From Chitinophagaceae bacterium (GTDB lineage Bacteria; Bacteroidota; Bacteroidia; Chitinophagales; Chitinophagaceae): DNA of 38,682 nt. The notes under the pieces are model-generated. The model was not told the DNA's origin and ran no database searches. It saw nothing but the letters and a program-made list of their open reading frames with translations. Where the stretch lies: assembly GCA_004322015.1 (NCBI GenBank), contig SCQT01000011.1:1-38682 (forward strand), written 5' to 3'. The translations under genes were made by a program, and so were the position numbers. Within the stretch, counting starts at the first letter, position 1; the number at the start of each line of letters is the position of its first letter. This document shows positions 9,180-17,554 of this stretch, piece by piece.

Positions 9180-9428
9180 TTAATTCTTGTGCAGAAGGAA
9201 CTGGAAGGATCCCAATACTTTTCTTTGCAAGGCAAGTTCTATCCGGAGCGGATTGTGGGTAATCCCTCCACGGTGGAGGTTTACAAATTCAACGGCTTTG
9301 ACATAATTCTCAAGTGTCTCTACGTTGTTCAACAATTCGTGGAGCCAAAGCGTCTGTTTTTCTGTAATCGTATTTTGGTGTTTCCCTTCCGGAAGTAATA
9401 TCACTAATTCTCTTCCCGTCGCTTTCAT
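9180..9428 (-). CDS. Small hypothetical protein (82 aa)
   Basis: I do not recognise this protein. The 82-aa sequence is soluble and helix-prone, beginning KATGRELVILLPEGKHQNTITEKQ and then LWLHELLNNVETLENYVKAVEFVN, with no signal peptide or transmembrane segment. Amino-acid use looks like a real protein rather than an antisense shadow. It lies downstream of a small lipoprotein gene on the same strand with a 57-nt gap and converges with ispF. A competing open frame on the opposite strand (about 69 aa) is Phe/Tyr-rich and less convincing. Confidence 0.55.
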   Translation of the reverse strand: MKATGRELVILLPEGKHQNTITEKQTLWLHELLNNVETLENYVKAVEFVNLHRGGITHNPLRIELALQRKVLGSFQFLLHKN

Positions 9429-9485
9429 GGTAATGAGTTTTACAACTCAAAGTTAGTATAATATTCCCAAAAAACATTTTTTGCT

Positions 9486-9617
9486 TTAATGCCTCAATCT
9501 TCCGCTTTCAGGTATCGGCGGACATCCGCAGCTATTTTTTTTCAACACGCTGCAACTGCTCATTAAAAGCAACCCTGCTATTAACATCACGCAAAGCAGC
9601 TTTGTTGTTTTTATCAT
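9486..9617 (-). CDS. Very small lipoprotein (43 aa)
   Basis: The 43-aa product starts MIKTTKLLCVMLIAGLLLMSSC, a classic lipoprotein signal with the lipobox Cys at residue 22. That leaves a mature peptide of only about 22 residues (SVLKKNSCGCPPIPESGRLRH after the Cys), including a CGC motif. An upstream in-frame ATG at 9686 gives 66 aa but would bury the signal peptide, so I use 9617. A weak TACCTTAA element lies about 30 nt upstream on the minus strand. Short Cys-containing lipoproteins of this kind occur in Bacteroidota, but no function is known to me. Confidence 0.6.
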   Translation of the reverse strand: MIKTTKLLCVMLIAGLLLMSSCSVLKKNSCGCPPIPESGRLRH

Positions 9618-9669
9618 AGTGAAATGGTTTGCTTTAAAACGGGGTTTAAGGTACAATATTTTAATTTTA

Positions 9670-9696
9670 TTTGGAAAAGGTTCCATCCTATCTTTG
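9670..9696 (+). promoter_or_regulatory. Promoter of the SUI1-family gene
   Basis: TATCTTTG at 9689-9696 is a perfect TAnnTTTG element, preceded by TTTG at 9670-9673 (15-nt spacing, shorter than usual). Its last base is only 4 nt before the ATG at 9701, implying a leaderless mRNA. Confidence 0.6.
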
Positions 9697-9700
9697 CATT

Positions 9701-10033
9701 ATGTCCTCCGGAAGAAATAACAGGAACAGCCCCTTTGTCTATTCAACCGACCCCGACTTTTCTTATGATAATCGTCAGGAGGAGGAAATTTCTTTACCAC
9801 CCTCGGAACAAGTATTGAAGGTTATATTAGATACCAGGCATCGTAAGGGGAAAACGGTAACCCTCGTGGAAGGATTTGCCGGCAAAGAGGAAGACAGGGA
9901 ATACCTGGGTAAAAAATTAAGAACCTCCTGCGGCACCGGTGGAAGTGTGAAGGATGACCAGATCATTGTGCAGGGGTCTCATGTGGAAAAAGTGAAAGAA
10001 CTGCTCAAAGAATGGGGTTACAGGATCAGATAA
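9701..10033 (+). CDS. SUI1/eIF1-family translation factor (YciH-like)
   Basis: This 110-aa protein belongs to the SUI1/eIF1 family, whose eukaryotic members check start codons on the small ribosomal subunit; the bacterial YciH group has a less defined role. The conserved core is at the C-terminal half: DTRHRKGKTVTLVEGF, LGKKLRTSCGTGGSVKD, IIVQGSHVEKV and LLKEWGYRIR. The start is set by ATG at 9701; it is the only Met in the protein. A perfect -7 element ends 4 nt before it, so the message is probably leaderless. The 3' end overlaps birA tail-to-tail by 8 nt. Confidence 0.9.
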   Translation: MSSGRNNRNSPFVYSTDPDFSYDNRQEEEISLPPSEQVLKVILDTRHRKGKTVTLVEGFAGKEEDREYLGKKLRTSCGTGGSVKDDQIIVQGSHVEKVKELLKEWGYRIR

Positions 10034-10781
10034 TAAAACTTATTTCTCCGAAATTGACATTTATTAGTCTTTCCCCCTTTTCTAAGATTAATTTTCCGTC
10101 TCGTTCGATTCCTTTGATCACCGCTTCGAATACCATACCCTCTTTTGTTAAGAACTGTTGTTTTATTCCCAAATGATATAACCGGGAGACGTATTCATGC
10201 ATTAACTGTTCATAAGCGGCAGGGCGCAAATGAGCACAGCGATCCATAATATATTCCTGTAATTCTTCGGCCATTTTTATCAAATCATACTTTTTTCCCG
10301 TTACCTGAGATAAAGACACCGGATTGGGCAATGCCGGTAAAAAGTTTTCCTGATTAAGGTTAAGTCCGATTCCGGCCACTGCGTATATCCATTTATTCCC
10401 CCTGATCACATTTTCGATGAGGATTCCACCTGCCTTTTTGTCACCTATATAGATATCGTTGCTCCATTTTATCGCGGTATTCTTGCCTGCATATTTTTTA
10501 ACAAAATCATAGGAGCCCAGGGCAACTGCCATGCTAAGCATGAATTGATTGGAGAGGAAAAGCCCCCGGGGCTTTAATGCCAGAGACATGATGATGTTTT
10601 CACCCGGTTTGCTTTGCCATTTATGCCCGCGTTGTCCTTTTCCTGAAGTCTGATGCAGCGCCAGCCAGGCCGTACCATTCGGTACATCCCTGTCATTGAT
10701 GCATGCCATGGCATAGTTATTGGTACTGTCCACTTTTTGAAGGATCGTTAACGATGGTTTAGAAGTAGAAAAATGAGGCAT
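10026..10781 (-). CDS. birA: Biotin--[acetyl-CoA-carboxylase] ligase
   Basis: This enzyme attaches biotin to carboxylase carrier domains via biotinyl-AMP. The 251-aa protein is a group I ligase without the N-terminal DNA-binding domain of E. coli BirA, so it should not act as a repressor. Visible motifs are VDSTNNYA, the adenylate loop TSGKGQRGHKWQS, the KWSNDIYIGDKKAGGILIE segment with the catalytic Lys, and GIGLNLNQ. The short C-terminal domain (KGIERDGKLILEKG) is present. It converges with the SUI1 gene. Confidence 0.94.
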   Translation of the reverse strand: MPHFSTSKPSLTILQKVDSTNNYAMACINDRDVPNGTAWLALHQTSGKGQRGHKWQSKPGENIIMSLALKPRGLFLSNQFMLSMAVALGSYDFVKKYAGKNTAIKWSNDIYIGDKKAGGILIENVIRGNKWIYAVAGIGLNLNQENFLPALPNPVSLSQVTGKKYDLIKMAEELQEYIMDRCAHLRPAAYEQLMHEYVSRLYHLGIKQQFLTKEGMVFEAVIKGIERDGKLILEKGERLINVNFGEISFII

Positions 10782-10867
10782 TGCTGAGCATTTTTTAAGC
10801 CATTGAGTTTTTATCTCTTTCCCTTATGGTTCGGGAAAGTAAAAGGGACTTGTTAATTGGGAATTAG

Positions 10868-10875
10868 TACCTTTG
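10868..10875 (+). promoter_or_regulatory. Bacteroidota -7 element of rsfS
   Basis: TACCTTTG is a perfect TAnnTTTG element in a typical TACCTTTGCAC context. It lies 52 nt upstream of the proposed rsfS start and may also serve ftsH downstream. A TTG at 10850-10852 could be part of the -33 element, although the 15-nt gap is short. Confidence 0.6.
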
Positions 10876-10927
10876 CACGAAATTTTTCAGGGTTTTGTAA
10901 CTGATTTAAACACAAAAATAAATTTTA

Positions 10928-11329
10928 TTGACACAACTAATCCTTCAGAGAGAAAAATCACATGCTATCCGGCGCCTGACAAGCAACAGTAAAATTTATA
11001 AATCCATTATTCAGGCTATTCAGGATAAGAAGGGGGAGAAGATCGTGGCGCTTGACCTGAGGAAAATTCCCGAGGCAGTTGCCGATTTCTTTATTATCTG
11101 CGAAGCGGGTTCAGGTACCCAGGTAAAAGCCATTGCAGATTTTATAGAAAAAAAAGTAAAAGACCAAACGGGAGAATTACCTTACAAAGAAGAAGGCATA
11201 ACCGCATTACAATGGGTTTTGATAGATTATATCAATATTGTAGTGCATATCTTTATGCCGGAAAACAGGAAGTTTTATCAGTTGGAAGAAATGTGGAGCG
11301 ACGCGAAGAAGATAAACCATGAAGGGTGA
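10928..11329 (+). CDS. rsfS: Ribosomal silencing factor RsfS
   Basis: RsfS binds uL14 on the large subunit and blocks subunit joining when nutrients are scarce. The 133-aa protein has the family core: IIQAIQDKKGEKIVALDLRKIPEAVADFFIICEAGSGTQVKAIADFIE, the PYKEEG turn, and ALQWVLIDYINIVVHIFMPENRKFYQLEEMWSDA. The start is uncertain: TTG at 10928 is the most upstream usable codon, but the first 20 residues before SKIYKSIIQ are not conserved in the family, and no ATG exists before the core. It is the first gene of a + strand run with ftsH 91 nt downstream, a common Bacteroidota pairing. Confidence 0.93.
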   Translation: MTQLILQREKSHAIRRLTSNSKIYKSIIQAIQDKKGEKIVALDLRKIPEAVADFFIICEAGSGTQVKAIADFIEKKVKDQTGELPYKEEGITALQWVLIDYINIVVHIFMPENRKFYQLEEMWSDAKKINHEG

Positions 11330-11420
11330 ACAATTTGGGATAAAATTGCTTATAATACAAGCAACCTATAATAAAAAAGACTTATATTTTAGCGTATATT
11401 TTAATACTATAATGTGAAAT

Positions 11421-13451
11421 ATGGAAAAAGGCGGAAATGGAATATCATCCGGTGGAAACAATAATATGAGCCCCGATGGTAAAGCACCCAAGAAAGGACC
11501 GAAATTCAATCTCTATTGGGTCTATATCATCATAGGGATCATTCTGTTGTCCATGAACTTTTTTGATTTCCACACCAAACCGAAGGAAACCAGCTTTCAG
11601 GATTTTTCGACCAGTATGCTGGCTAATGGAGATGTAGGGAAATTGGTGGTGGTCAACAAAAGCGATGTGGAAGTTTATATTAAGCCGGATAAATTGAGTG
11701 AACCGCAATATAAAAGTGTAGCCCAGGGTCAGTTCGGTTCCGTGAATCCTGGTCCGCACTATCACTTCACTATAGGGGATCTGAGAACATTTGAAGAAAA
11801 CCTGCAGACTGCAGAACAGAAATATCATATTACGGACGTTCCCTTAACTTTTGATAACCGCACAGATTGGCTGAGTCCTATTCTCCAGTTTTTAATTCCC
11901 ATTTTGCTGATCATAGGGATATGGATATTGCTGATGCGGAAAATGGGAGGAGGGGCTGCCGGCGGCGGGCCGGGCGGGATATTTAATATTGGGAAATCCC
12001 GTGCCCAGCTATTTGAAAAAGGTACCAAAGTGACCGTTACCTTCAATGATGTGGCTGGCCTGGATGAGGCAAAAGAAGAGGTAATGGAAATCGTGGATTT
12101 TCTAAAGAATCCTAAAAAATATACTTCTTTAGGAGGTAAAATTCCAAAAGGGTGTTTGCTGATCGGTCCTCCCGGGACGGGCAAAACCCTGCTGGCAAAG
12201 GCTATGGCCGGAGAGGCGCAGGTGCCGTTCTTCTCTATTTCCGGATCAGATTTCGTAGAGCTTTTCGTAGGTGTGGGTGCCAGCCGTGTCCGTGATCTGT
12301 TCAAGCAGGCACGTGAAAAAGCGCCTTGTGTTATCTTCATTGACGAAATTGATGCTATCGGCCGTGCAAGGGGTAAAAACGTGATGATGAGTAACGACGA
12401 AAGAGAAAATACCCTGAATCAGTTGCTGGTGGAAATGGATGGTTTCGGAACAGACAGCGGCATCATCATCCTGGCTGCCACTAACCGGCCGGATGTACTG
12501 GACGCTGCTTTACTCCGCCCGGGACGTTTCGACCGGCAGATATCCATTGAAAAGCCGGACCTGGCAGGAAGAGAAAAAATATTTGAGGTGCATTTGAAAC
12601 CTATCAAATGCTCACCTAATCTGGATATTAAGAAATTAGCCGCTATGACACCGGGGTTTGCCGGCGCCGATATTGCCAATATATGCAATGAAGCCGCTTT
12701 GATTGCCGCCCGTAAAGGCAAGAAAATGGTGGAAACAGAAGATTTTAACGATGCAATTGACCGGGTGATTGGCGGTTTGGAAAAGAAGAACAAACTGATT
12801 TCTCCGGACGAAAAAGCTATCATCGCTCATCATGAAGCGGGACATGCCATCTGTGGATGGTATCTGGAGCATGCCAATCCATTAGTGAAAGTGACCATTG
12901 TGCCGCGCGGAACTGCTGCCTTAGGCTACGCACAATATCTGCCTAAAGAACAATACCTCTACAACACAGAGCAGCTTACGGATGATATGTGCATGACCTT
13001 AGGGGGAAGAGCCTCTGAAGAACTGATTTTTGAAAAAATATCCACCGGCGCACAAAATGACCTGCAGGTGGTTACCAAAATGGCCTATGCGATGGTAACG
13101 GTTTATGGCATGAATGAAAAGGTGGGGAATATTTCATTTTATGATCCGCAAAATGATTATACTTTCAATAAGCCATACTCCGAGGCTACTGCCCGGATGA
13201 TTGATGAAGAAGTGCGCAAGCTGATTGAAAATGCTTATATCCGCACCAAGGAATTATTAAGGGAAAGGATAGATCAGCTTAGGTTATTAGCTGGAGAACT
13301 GCTGAAAAAAGAAGTCCTGTATCAGGCAGATCTGGTGCGTTTGCTCGGTCCTCGTCCTTTTGATGAGCGTAAGAACGATCCGCCTTTAGTAGTCGCTCCT
13401 TCCGATGATAATGTGCAACCGCAGGAAATTATAAAACCCTCACCGGCATAA
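11421..13451 (+). CDS. ftsH: ATP-dependent zinc metalloprotease FtsH
   Basis: FtsH is the membrane AAA+ protease that removes damaged membrane proteins and short-lived regulators. The 676-aa protein has two transmembrane segments (about 30-48 and 153-171) flanking a periplasmic domain, then a Gly-rich linker. The AAA module has Walker A GPPGTGKT (249-256), Walker [13 protein letters not shown] and the second region of homology [22 protein letters not shown]. The protease zinc motif HEAGH is at 471-475. The charged, Pro-rich tail is typical for Bacteroidota. A LUD-domain gene follows after 11 nt. Confidence 0.97.
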   Translation: MEKGGNGISSGGNNNMSPDGKAPKKGPKFNLYWVYIIIGIILLSMNFFDFHTKPKETSFQDFSTSMLANGDVGKLVVVNKSDVEVYIKPDKLSEPQYKSVAQGQFGSVNPGPHYHFTIGDLRTFEENLQTAEQKYHITDVPLTFDNRTDWLSPILQFLIPILLIIGIWILLMRKMGGGAAGGGPGGIFNIGKSRAQLFEKGTKVTVTFNDVAGLDEAKEEVMEIVDFLKNPKKYTSLGGKIPKGCLLIGPPGTGKTLLAKAMAGEAQVPFFSISGSDFVELFVGVGASRVRDLFKQAREKAPCVIFIDEIDAIGRARGKNVMMSNDERENTLNQLLVEMDGFGTDSGIIILAATNRPDVLDAALLRPGRFDRQISIEKPDLAGREKIFEVHLKPIKCSPNLDIKKLAAMTPGFAGADIANICNEAALIAARKGKKMVETEDFNDAIDRVIGGLEKKNKLISPDEKAIIAHHEAGHAICGWYLEHANPLVKVTIVPRGTAALGYAQYLPKEQYLYNTEQLTDDMCMTLGGRASEELIFEKISTGAQNDLQVVTKMAYAMVTVYGMNEKVGNISFYDPQNDYTFNKPYSEATARMIDEEVRKLIENAYIRTKELLRERIDQLRLLAGELLKKEVLYQADLVRLLGPRPFDERKNDPPLVVAPSDDNVQPQEIIKPSPA

Positions 13452-13462
13452 CAGGCAAGTCA

Positions 13463-14113
13463 ATGAATGTAGCTCCGTCCAAAGAAAATATTTTGAAACG
13501 CGTGCGCAATGCATTGAGCCAATCCACTCCGCTGCCATTTCCGCAAGCGGAGGGGCAAACTTCTGTTTTTAATAAAGAGGAAGAAGATTTATCCATTTTG
13601 TTTGCAGAAAATTTCTCCGCGCTGAAAGGACGATTCGTTTTTTGTGCAGATCATAAAGAACTGGCTGACAATCTGAATGGATTGGCTGACAGTAACCATT
13701 GGAATTCTGTGTATTGCCGCGAGCTGCAGTTAGTGCATACCCTGCAGCCTTTTTCAGTTTCTGTACTCAATAAATCCGGGGATATAAACGAAGCGGATGC
13801 GGGCATGACCACCTGCGAAGCCCTGGTAGCACGCACGGGCACTGTTGTTTTAAGCGCTGCCCAACCGTCGGGGAGAACGGTCGGCATATTTCCGCCGGTA
13901 CATATTGTAGTGGCTTATACAGACCAACTGGTTTATGATATAAAGGATGTCATCATAAGATTAAAAGAAAAATACAGTGACCACCTGCCTTCCATGATCT
14001 CTTTTCAAAGCGGACCCAGCCGCACTTCCGACATTGAAAAAACATCCGTCATTGGTATCCACGGGCCTAAGGAAGCGTATGTTTTTTTAATTGATAAAGC
14101 ACCTGATGCCTGA
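13463..14113 (+). CDS. LUD-domain protein (LutC/YkgG family)
   Basis: The 216-aa protein is a LUD-domain member related to LutC, a subunit of the LutABC lactate oxidation complex. Visible family features are the N-terminal SKENILKRVRNAL helix, ADAGMTTCEALVARTGTVVLSAAQPSGRTVGIFPPVHIVVAYTDQLV, and the SMISFQSGPSRTSDIEKTSVIGIHGPKEAYVFLID end, including the conserved SGPSRTADIE-type motif. LutA and LutB are not adjacent, so lactate use is not implied. In many Bacteroidota a single LUD gene follows ftsH, as here. The next gene overlaps it by 8 nt. Confidence 0.88.
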   Translation: MNVAPSKENILKRVRNALSQSTPLPFPQAEGQTSVFNKEEEDLSILFAENFSALKGRFVFCADHKELADNLNGLADSNHWNSVYCRELQLVHTLQPFSVSVLNKSGDINEADAGMTTCEALVARTGTVVLSAAQPSGRTVGIFPPVHIVVAYTDQLVYDIKDVIIRLKEKYSDHLPSMISFQSGPSRTSDIEKTSVIGIHGPKEAYVFLIDKAPDA

Positions 14114-14759
14114 TCTCTGGCTTTTGATTAGTATCTGTATTATAATCCTGGGGCTGTTTGGAATAGCAGTATGTTATTGCATCATTAAGTGGACCACTTC
14201 TTCTGCTTTATACCATAATATTGACAAACTTCCCTATATAGAGACAGCGCTCATCCTCGGTACGGCAAAGTTTACACAAAAAGGGGGCATTAATTATTAT
14301 TTTAAATATCGCATGGATGCAGCGGAATTAATTTTCACGCATCATAAGGCCGGCCATTTTATTGTTAGCGGGGCGGGAAAACACCCTGCCACACCGAGCG
14401 AGGCAGAAGATATGAAAGCAAGTCTGATGACCCGGGGGCTGCCGGCGACGATAATCATTACCGATGAAGAAGGATACTGTACATGGGATTCTTTATGGCG
14501 CTGCCTTCATCACTTTAATTGTAAAGAAGTTACTGTCATTTCGCAACGGTTTCATGTTGAAAGAGCTGTTTTTATAGGGCGAAGACAGGGTATGCATATT
14601 ACAGGTTTTGTCTCAAAGAATGTACAGGGGAAAATAGTTATCAGAATGTTTTTACGTGAATGTCTTGCGAGAGTGAGATGTATGATGGATTGTTATTTAG
14701 TGTATCCCGAACCGTTATTTATAAAACTTTTTTTGTTTATGTCATACATCTTTTGTTAA
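14106..14759 (+). CDS. SanA/YdcF-family membrane protein (DUF218)
   Basis: This 217-aa protein has one N-terminal transmembrane helix (about residues 4-28) and an outward-facing DUF218 domain, as in SanA/ElyC proteins linked to envelope permeability and peptidoglycan precursor use. Motifs include ALILGTAKF, YFKYRMDAAELI, HFIVSGAGKHPATPSEAEDM, DEEGYCTWDSLWRC and VISQRFHVERAVFIGRRQGM. I use ATG at 14106, which overlaps the LUD gene by 8 nt; the ATG at 14091 would only add five residues. In related genomes this position after ftsH-LUD is often held by cdsA, which is absent here. Confidence 0.86.
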   Translation: MPDLWLLISICIIILGLFGIAVCYCIIKWTTSSALYHNIDKLPYIETALILGTAKFTQKGGINYYFKYRMDAAELIFTHHKAGHFIVSGAGKHPATPSEAEDMKASLMTRGLPATIIITDEEGYCTWDSLWRCLHHFNCKEVTVISQRFHVERAVFIGRRQGMHITGFVSKNVQGKIVIRMFLRECLARVRCMMDCYLVYPEPLFIKLFLFMSYIFC

Positions 14760-14795
14760 CTTTACGTATATTCCAAATATTTAAAACTTCCGCTT

Positions 14796-15230
14796 ATGTC
14801 CTTAATGAAAGATTTCAAAGAGTTCGCTCTTAAAGGCAATGTGATAGATCTGGCCATTGCCGTAGTTATAGGCGCTGCTTTTGGGAAAGTAGTTACCTCT
14901 CTGGTGAATGATATTATCATGCCTATTATTGGTACTTTTACGGGAGGGATTGATTTCAGTAAGAAAAAAGTGATCTTTTCTCCTGCTGTACTCGATGCTG
15001 CCGGAAAAGTCGTGAAACCGGAAAATGCGCTGACTTATGGGAATTTTATTAATGCAATCATTATGTTTCTCATCATTGCGTTTTCAATTTTTATCGTGAT
15101 GAGATCTTTTGTGACAATGCAGAAGAAGTTCCAGAAAGCCAGGGAAGAAACGCCTGCACCTGCTCCTGCGCCTACTCCTGATCAGCAGTTACTTACAGAG
15201 ATCAGAGATTTGTTGAAAGGCCGTAATTAA
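14796..15230 (+). CDS. mscL: Large-conductance mechanosensitive channel
   Basis: MscL opens under extreme membrane tension and releases solutes during hypo-osmotic shock. The 144-aa sequence has the N-terminal amphipathic helix MKDFKEFALKGNVIDLAIAVVIGAAFGKVVTSLVNDIIMP forming S1 and TM1, an external loop (residues 50-70, KKKVIFSPAVLDAAGKVV), TM2 YGNFINAIIMFLIIAFSIFIVM, and an Ala/Pro-rich linker before a C-terminal helix LLTEIRDLLKGRN. It is followed by a 12-bp perfect hairpin. It lies near a compatible-solute gene but is not in one operon with it. Confidence 0.96.
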   Translation: MSLMKDFKEFALKGNVIDLAIAVVIGAAFGKVVTSLVNDIIMPIIGTFTGGIDFSKKKVIFSPAVLDAAGKVVKPENALTYGNFINAIIMFLIIAFSIFIVMRSFVTMQKKFQKAREETPAPAPAPTPDQQLLTEIRDLLKGRN

Positions 15231-15250
15231 CGGGAAAATATTTCTTAAAT

Positions 15251-15289
15251 AAATATCATGCCTTTTATTCCTTTTGAGGCATGATATTT
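15251..15289. terminator. Perfect 12-bp hairpin after mscL
   Basis: AAATATCATGCC (15251-15262) and GGCATGATATTT (15278-15289) pair perfectly around a 15-nt loop, 20 nt after the mscL stop and 26 nt before the next start. There is no clear T run on either side, so it may be an atypical terminator, an mRNA stabiliser or a protein-binding palindrome rather than a standard intrinsic terminator. Confidence 0.6.
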
Positions 15290-15315
15290 GTAAAAATGCC
15301 GCAAATATTTTTCTA

Positions 15316-16257
15316 ATGATAACTAAAAAGACTTTACTGACCGGCTGGATGTTCTTATTAAGCGTAACTACTGTATTAGCTCAGGATAATACCGTGCAAG
15401 GTTTACAAAAGGATGCTCAAAAAACCGTAGCGATCAATGACACTTCCCACCATATATGGCGTACGGGAGGCATATTCAGTGTCAATTTCAGTCAGGCCGC
15501 TTTATCGCATTGGGCTGCGGGTGGCGACAATTCATCCATAGCCTTAAATTCCCTGTTTAATGGTTACGCTGCTTACGAAAAAGGTAAAAACAGTTGGAAC
15601 AACCTGTTGGATATGGCTTATGGCTACACTAAGACTACCAGCACCGGTTTCAGAAAAAGCAATGATCATTTCTATCTGACTTCTCAATATGGGAGGCAGG
15701 CTACGGAAAATAAGAAATGGTATTATTCCGCTTTATTTGATTTTAAGACGCAGTTTGCCAAGGGATATTTGTACAATTCCGATGGAACTTCCACCTTCCA
15801 CTCTGCCATGTTTTCGCCTGCTTATGTATTATTATCACTTGGAGTGGATTATAAACTCACGGATTACTTTGACGTGTTCCTTTCGCCCATCACGGAGAGG
15901 TGGACTGTAGTCAGTGATGATTCCCTTGCACTGAAGCAAATTTATGCCCCCACTACCAGCCACGTATATAATGAGTTTGGGGCTTTTTTGAATGCTAATT
16001 TTAATAAAGATCTGACCAAGAGCATTCACTATACAAGCCAACTTCAGTTATTTTCCAATTACAAGCACAACCCCCAGAATATTGCCGTATATTGGACAAA
16101 TTTATTGAGCATGAAAATCAGTAAATATTTAGCCACCACCATTGCGCTGAATATGATCTATGATGATAATGTCAGATTTCCCACTACTTATGGGACACAG
16201 GTAGCTCATTTGCAACTCCAGGAAATCCTTGGTGTGGGCTTTTCCTATAAATTCTGA
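15316..16257 (+). CDS. DUF3078 outer-envelope protein, copy 1
   Basis: This 313-aa exported protein matches the DUF3078 family of Bacteroidota, of unknown function. I start at ATG 15316 because MITKKTLLTGWMFLLSV...AQ is a signal peptide cut before QDNT. The diagnostic core is WRTGGIFSVNFSQAALSHWAAGGDNS, then NSWNNLLDMAYGY, and it ends GVGFSYKF, a beta-barrel-like terminal strand with terminal Phe. Alternating hydrophobic strands throughout suggest an outer-membrane barrel. The next gene is a clear paralogue with the same core, so this is a tandem duplication. Confidence 0.86.
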   Translation: MITKKTLLTGWMFLLSVTTVLAQDNTVQGLQKDAQKTVAINDTSHHIWRTGGIFSVNFSQAALSHWAAGGDNSSIALNSLFNGYAAYEKGKNSWNNLLDMAYGYTKTTSTGFRKSNDHFYLTSQYGRQATENKKWYYSALFDFKTQFAKGYLYNSDGTSTFHSAMFSPAYVLLSLGVDYKLTDYFDVFLSPITERWTVVSDDSLALKQIYAPTTSHVYNEFGAFLNANFNKDLTKSIHYTSQLQLFSNYKHNPQNIAVYWTNLLSMKISKYLATTIALNMIYDDNVRFPTTYGTQVAHLQLQEILGVGFSYKF

Positions 16258-16280
16258 TGCGCTGATCCTTCATAATTTTA

Positions 16281-16288
16281 TACCTTTG
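16281..16288 (+). promoter_or_regulatory. -7 element of the second DUF3078 gene
   Basis: TACCTTTG matches TAnnTTTG and lies 61 nt upstream of the ATG at 16350. CCTTTG at 16283-16288 pairs with CAAAGG at 16297-16302, so the element sits in a small inverted repeat around the expected transcription start. Confidence 0.55.
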
Positions 16289-16349
16289 CCTTTTCACAAA
16301 GGATTATCATAATCCATTTTCCATCGTTAAATACAGGCTGAGAAAAGGT

Positions 16350-17543
16350 ATGCGTAAATGGCCGGCCATTTTATTTTTAGTTAATTTCGTTTTTCATGCT
16401 GTCGCTGCACAGGTGACGGATACACTCAGACCTCCACCAGAGCAGAAGGCTGATTCCATCCTGCCTGTTTCTCCTCCTTCCGATACTGCATTTCATCAGT
16501 TTGGTACTATTACAGAAATAAAAAAAATAAATAATTATAATGCAGCCGATATAGTGAAGGAGTTGAAGAAAGGTAAATCAGGCCATCCGGTTGATGCAGA
16601 TAAAGACAGCCTGCATTGGCGGTCCGGAGGTATTTTCAGTGCGGCTGTCAGTCAGGGAAGCCGACAAAACTGGGCTGCAGGGGGAGATCATTCTTCCCTC
16701 ACTTTAGATGCCAGAGGTAATGTGTATGTCAATTATGCAGATAAAAGAAATAGTTGGGATAACAATATAGACATAGCATTCGGTTATCTCAATACTACCA
16801 GCCTGGGTACGCAGAAAAGTGATGACAGAATGAATATTTATTCCAAATACGGCTATCGCTTTTCTCATCATTGGTATTATAGTGCCATGATAGGTTTCCG
16901 GAGCCAGTTCGCTAATGGCCATAATTATCCTGATGACAGCACTATCGTTTCTCATTTCTTAGCGCCTGCCTATGTTTTAGCCTCTTTAGGTTTTAATTTT
17001 AAACCTGCGGATTATTTTTCCGTATTCATGTCGCCGATTACATCCCGCTTTGTCATTGTCAATAGCCGGGGGTTAGCTGATTTGGGCGCTTTTGGCGTGG
17101 ACAGCGCTGTTTATTATTATCATGACAGCACCCGTACTTTGATCCGCCACGGGAAAAAAATGCGTTATGAACTGGGCTCTTATGTCTCGATTCAGTTTAA
17201 TAAGGATATTCTGAAAAATGTTAACTGGACTTCCCGTTTAGACTTTTATTCTAACTATTTGTATAATCCACAGAATATAGATATTTACTGGACTTCTCTC
17301 CTGACTTTCAAAGTCAATCAATTTATTACCGCTACCCTGGATACCGAGCTTATTTACGATGATGATGTGAAATTTATTACCTATGCTAAGAATGCGGATG
17401 GTTCTATAAAAACCGATCCCGATACAGGGGCGCAGGTGGTGCTGAAAAGAGGCCGAGGCTCCAGTTCAAAGAACTTATCGGAATCGGGGTCAGCTGGCAA
17501 TTTTGACGGATATTTTCCTACATTTGCCTTTTACACGATTTAA
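16350..17543 (+). CDS. DUF3078 outer-envelope protein, copy 2, frameshifted at the 3' end
   Basis: This is a paralogue of the upstream gene: signal peptide MRKWPAILFLVNFVFHAVAAQ, an extra Pro/Lys-rich segment (residues about 22-85), then WRSGGIFSAAVSQGSRQNWAAGGDHSS and the same strand pattern. As read, the last 33 residues (from about GRGSSSKN) do not resemble the family. In the -1 frame the DNA at about 17450-17506 encodes PRLQFKELIGIGVSWQF and a TGA, matching the copy-1 end LQLQEILGVGFSYKF. One A missing from the run at 17445-17448 would explain this, so the true gene probably ends at 17506. It is either a sequencing error or a recent mutation. Confidence 0.82.
   Translation: MRKWPAILFLVNFVFHAVAAQVTDTLRPPPEQKADSILPVSPPSDTAFHQFGTITEIKKINNYNAADIVKELKKGKSGHPVDADKDSLHWRSGGIFSAAVSQGSRQNWAAGGDHSSLTLDARGNVYVNYADKRNSWDNNIDIAFGYLNTTSLGTQKSDDRMNIYSKYGYRFSHHWYYSAMIGFRSQFANGHNYPDDSTIVSHFLAPAYVLASLGFNFKPADYFSVFMSPITSRFVIVNSRGLADLGAFGVDSAVYYYHDSTRTLIRHGKKMRYELGSYVSIQFNKDILKNVNWTSRLDFYSNYLYNPQNIDIYWTSLLTFKVNQFITATLDTELIYDDDVKFITYAKNADGSIKTDPDTGAQVVLKRGRGSSSKNLSESGSAGNFDGYFPTFAFYTI
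17519..17526 (+). promoter_or_regulatory. -7 element of scpA
   Basis: TACATTTG fits TAnnTTTG and lies 28 nt before the scpA TTG. It falls inside the literal 3' end of the preceding frame but just downstream of that gene's frame-corrected stop at 17506, which supports the corrected gene boundary. Confidence 0.5.
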
Positions 17544-17554
17544 AATAAATCCGG

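Noticed and set aside
17442-17452. Programmed -1 frameshifting in the second DUF3078 gene.
   Set aside because: The codons CTG AAA AGA do not form a standard slippery heptamer and no downstream structure is evident, so an indel is simpler.
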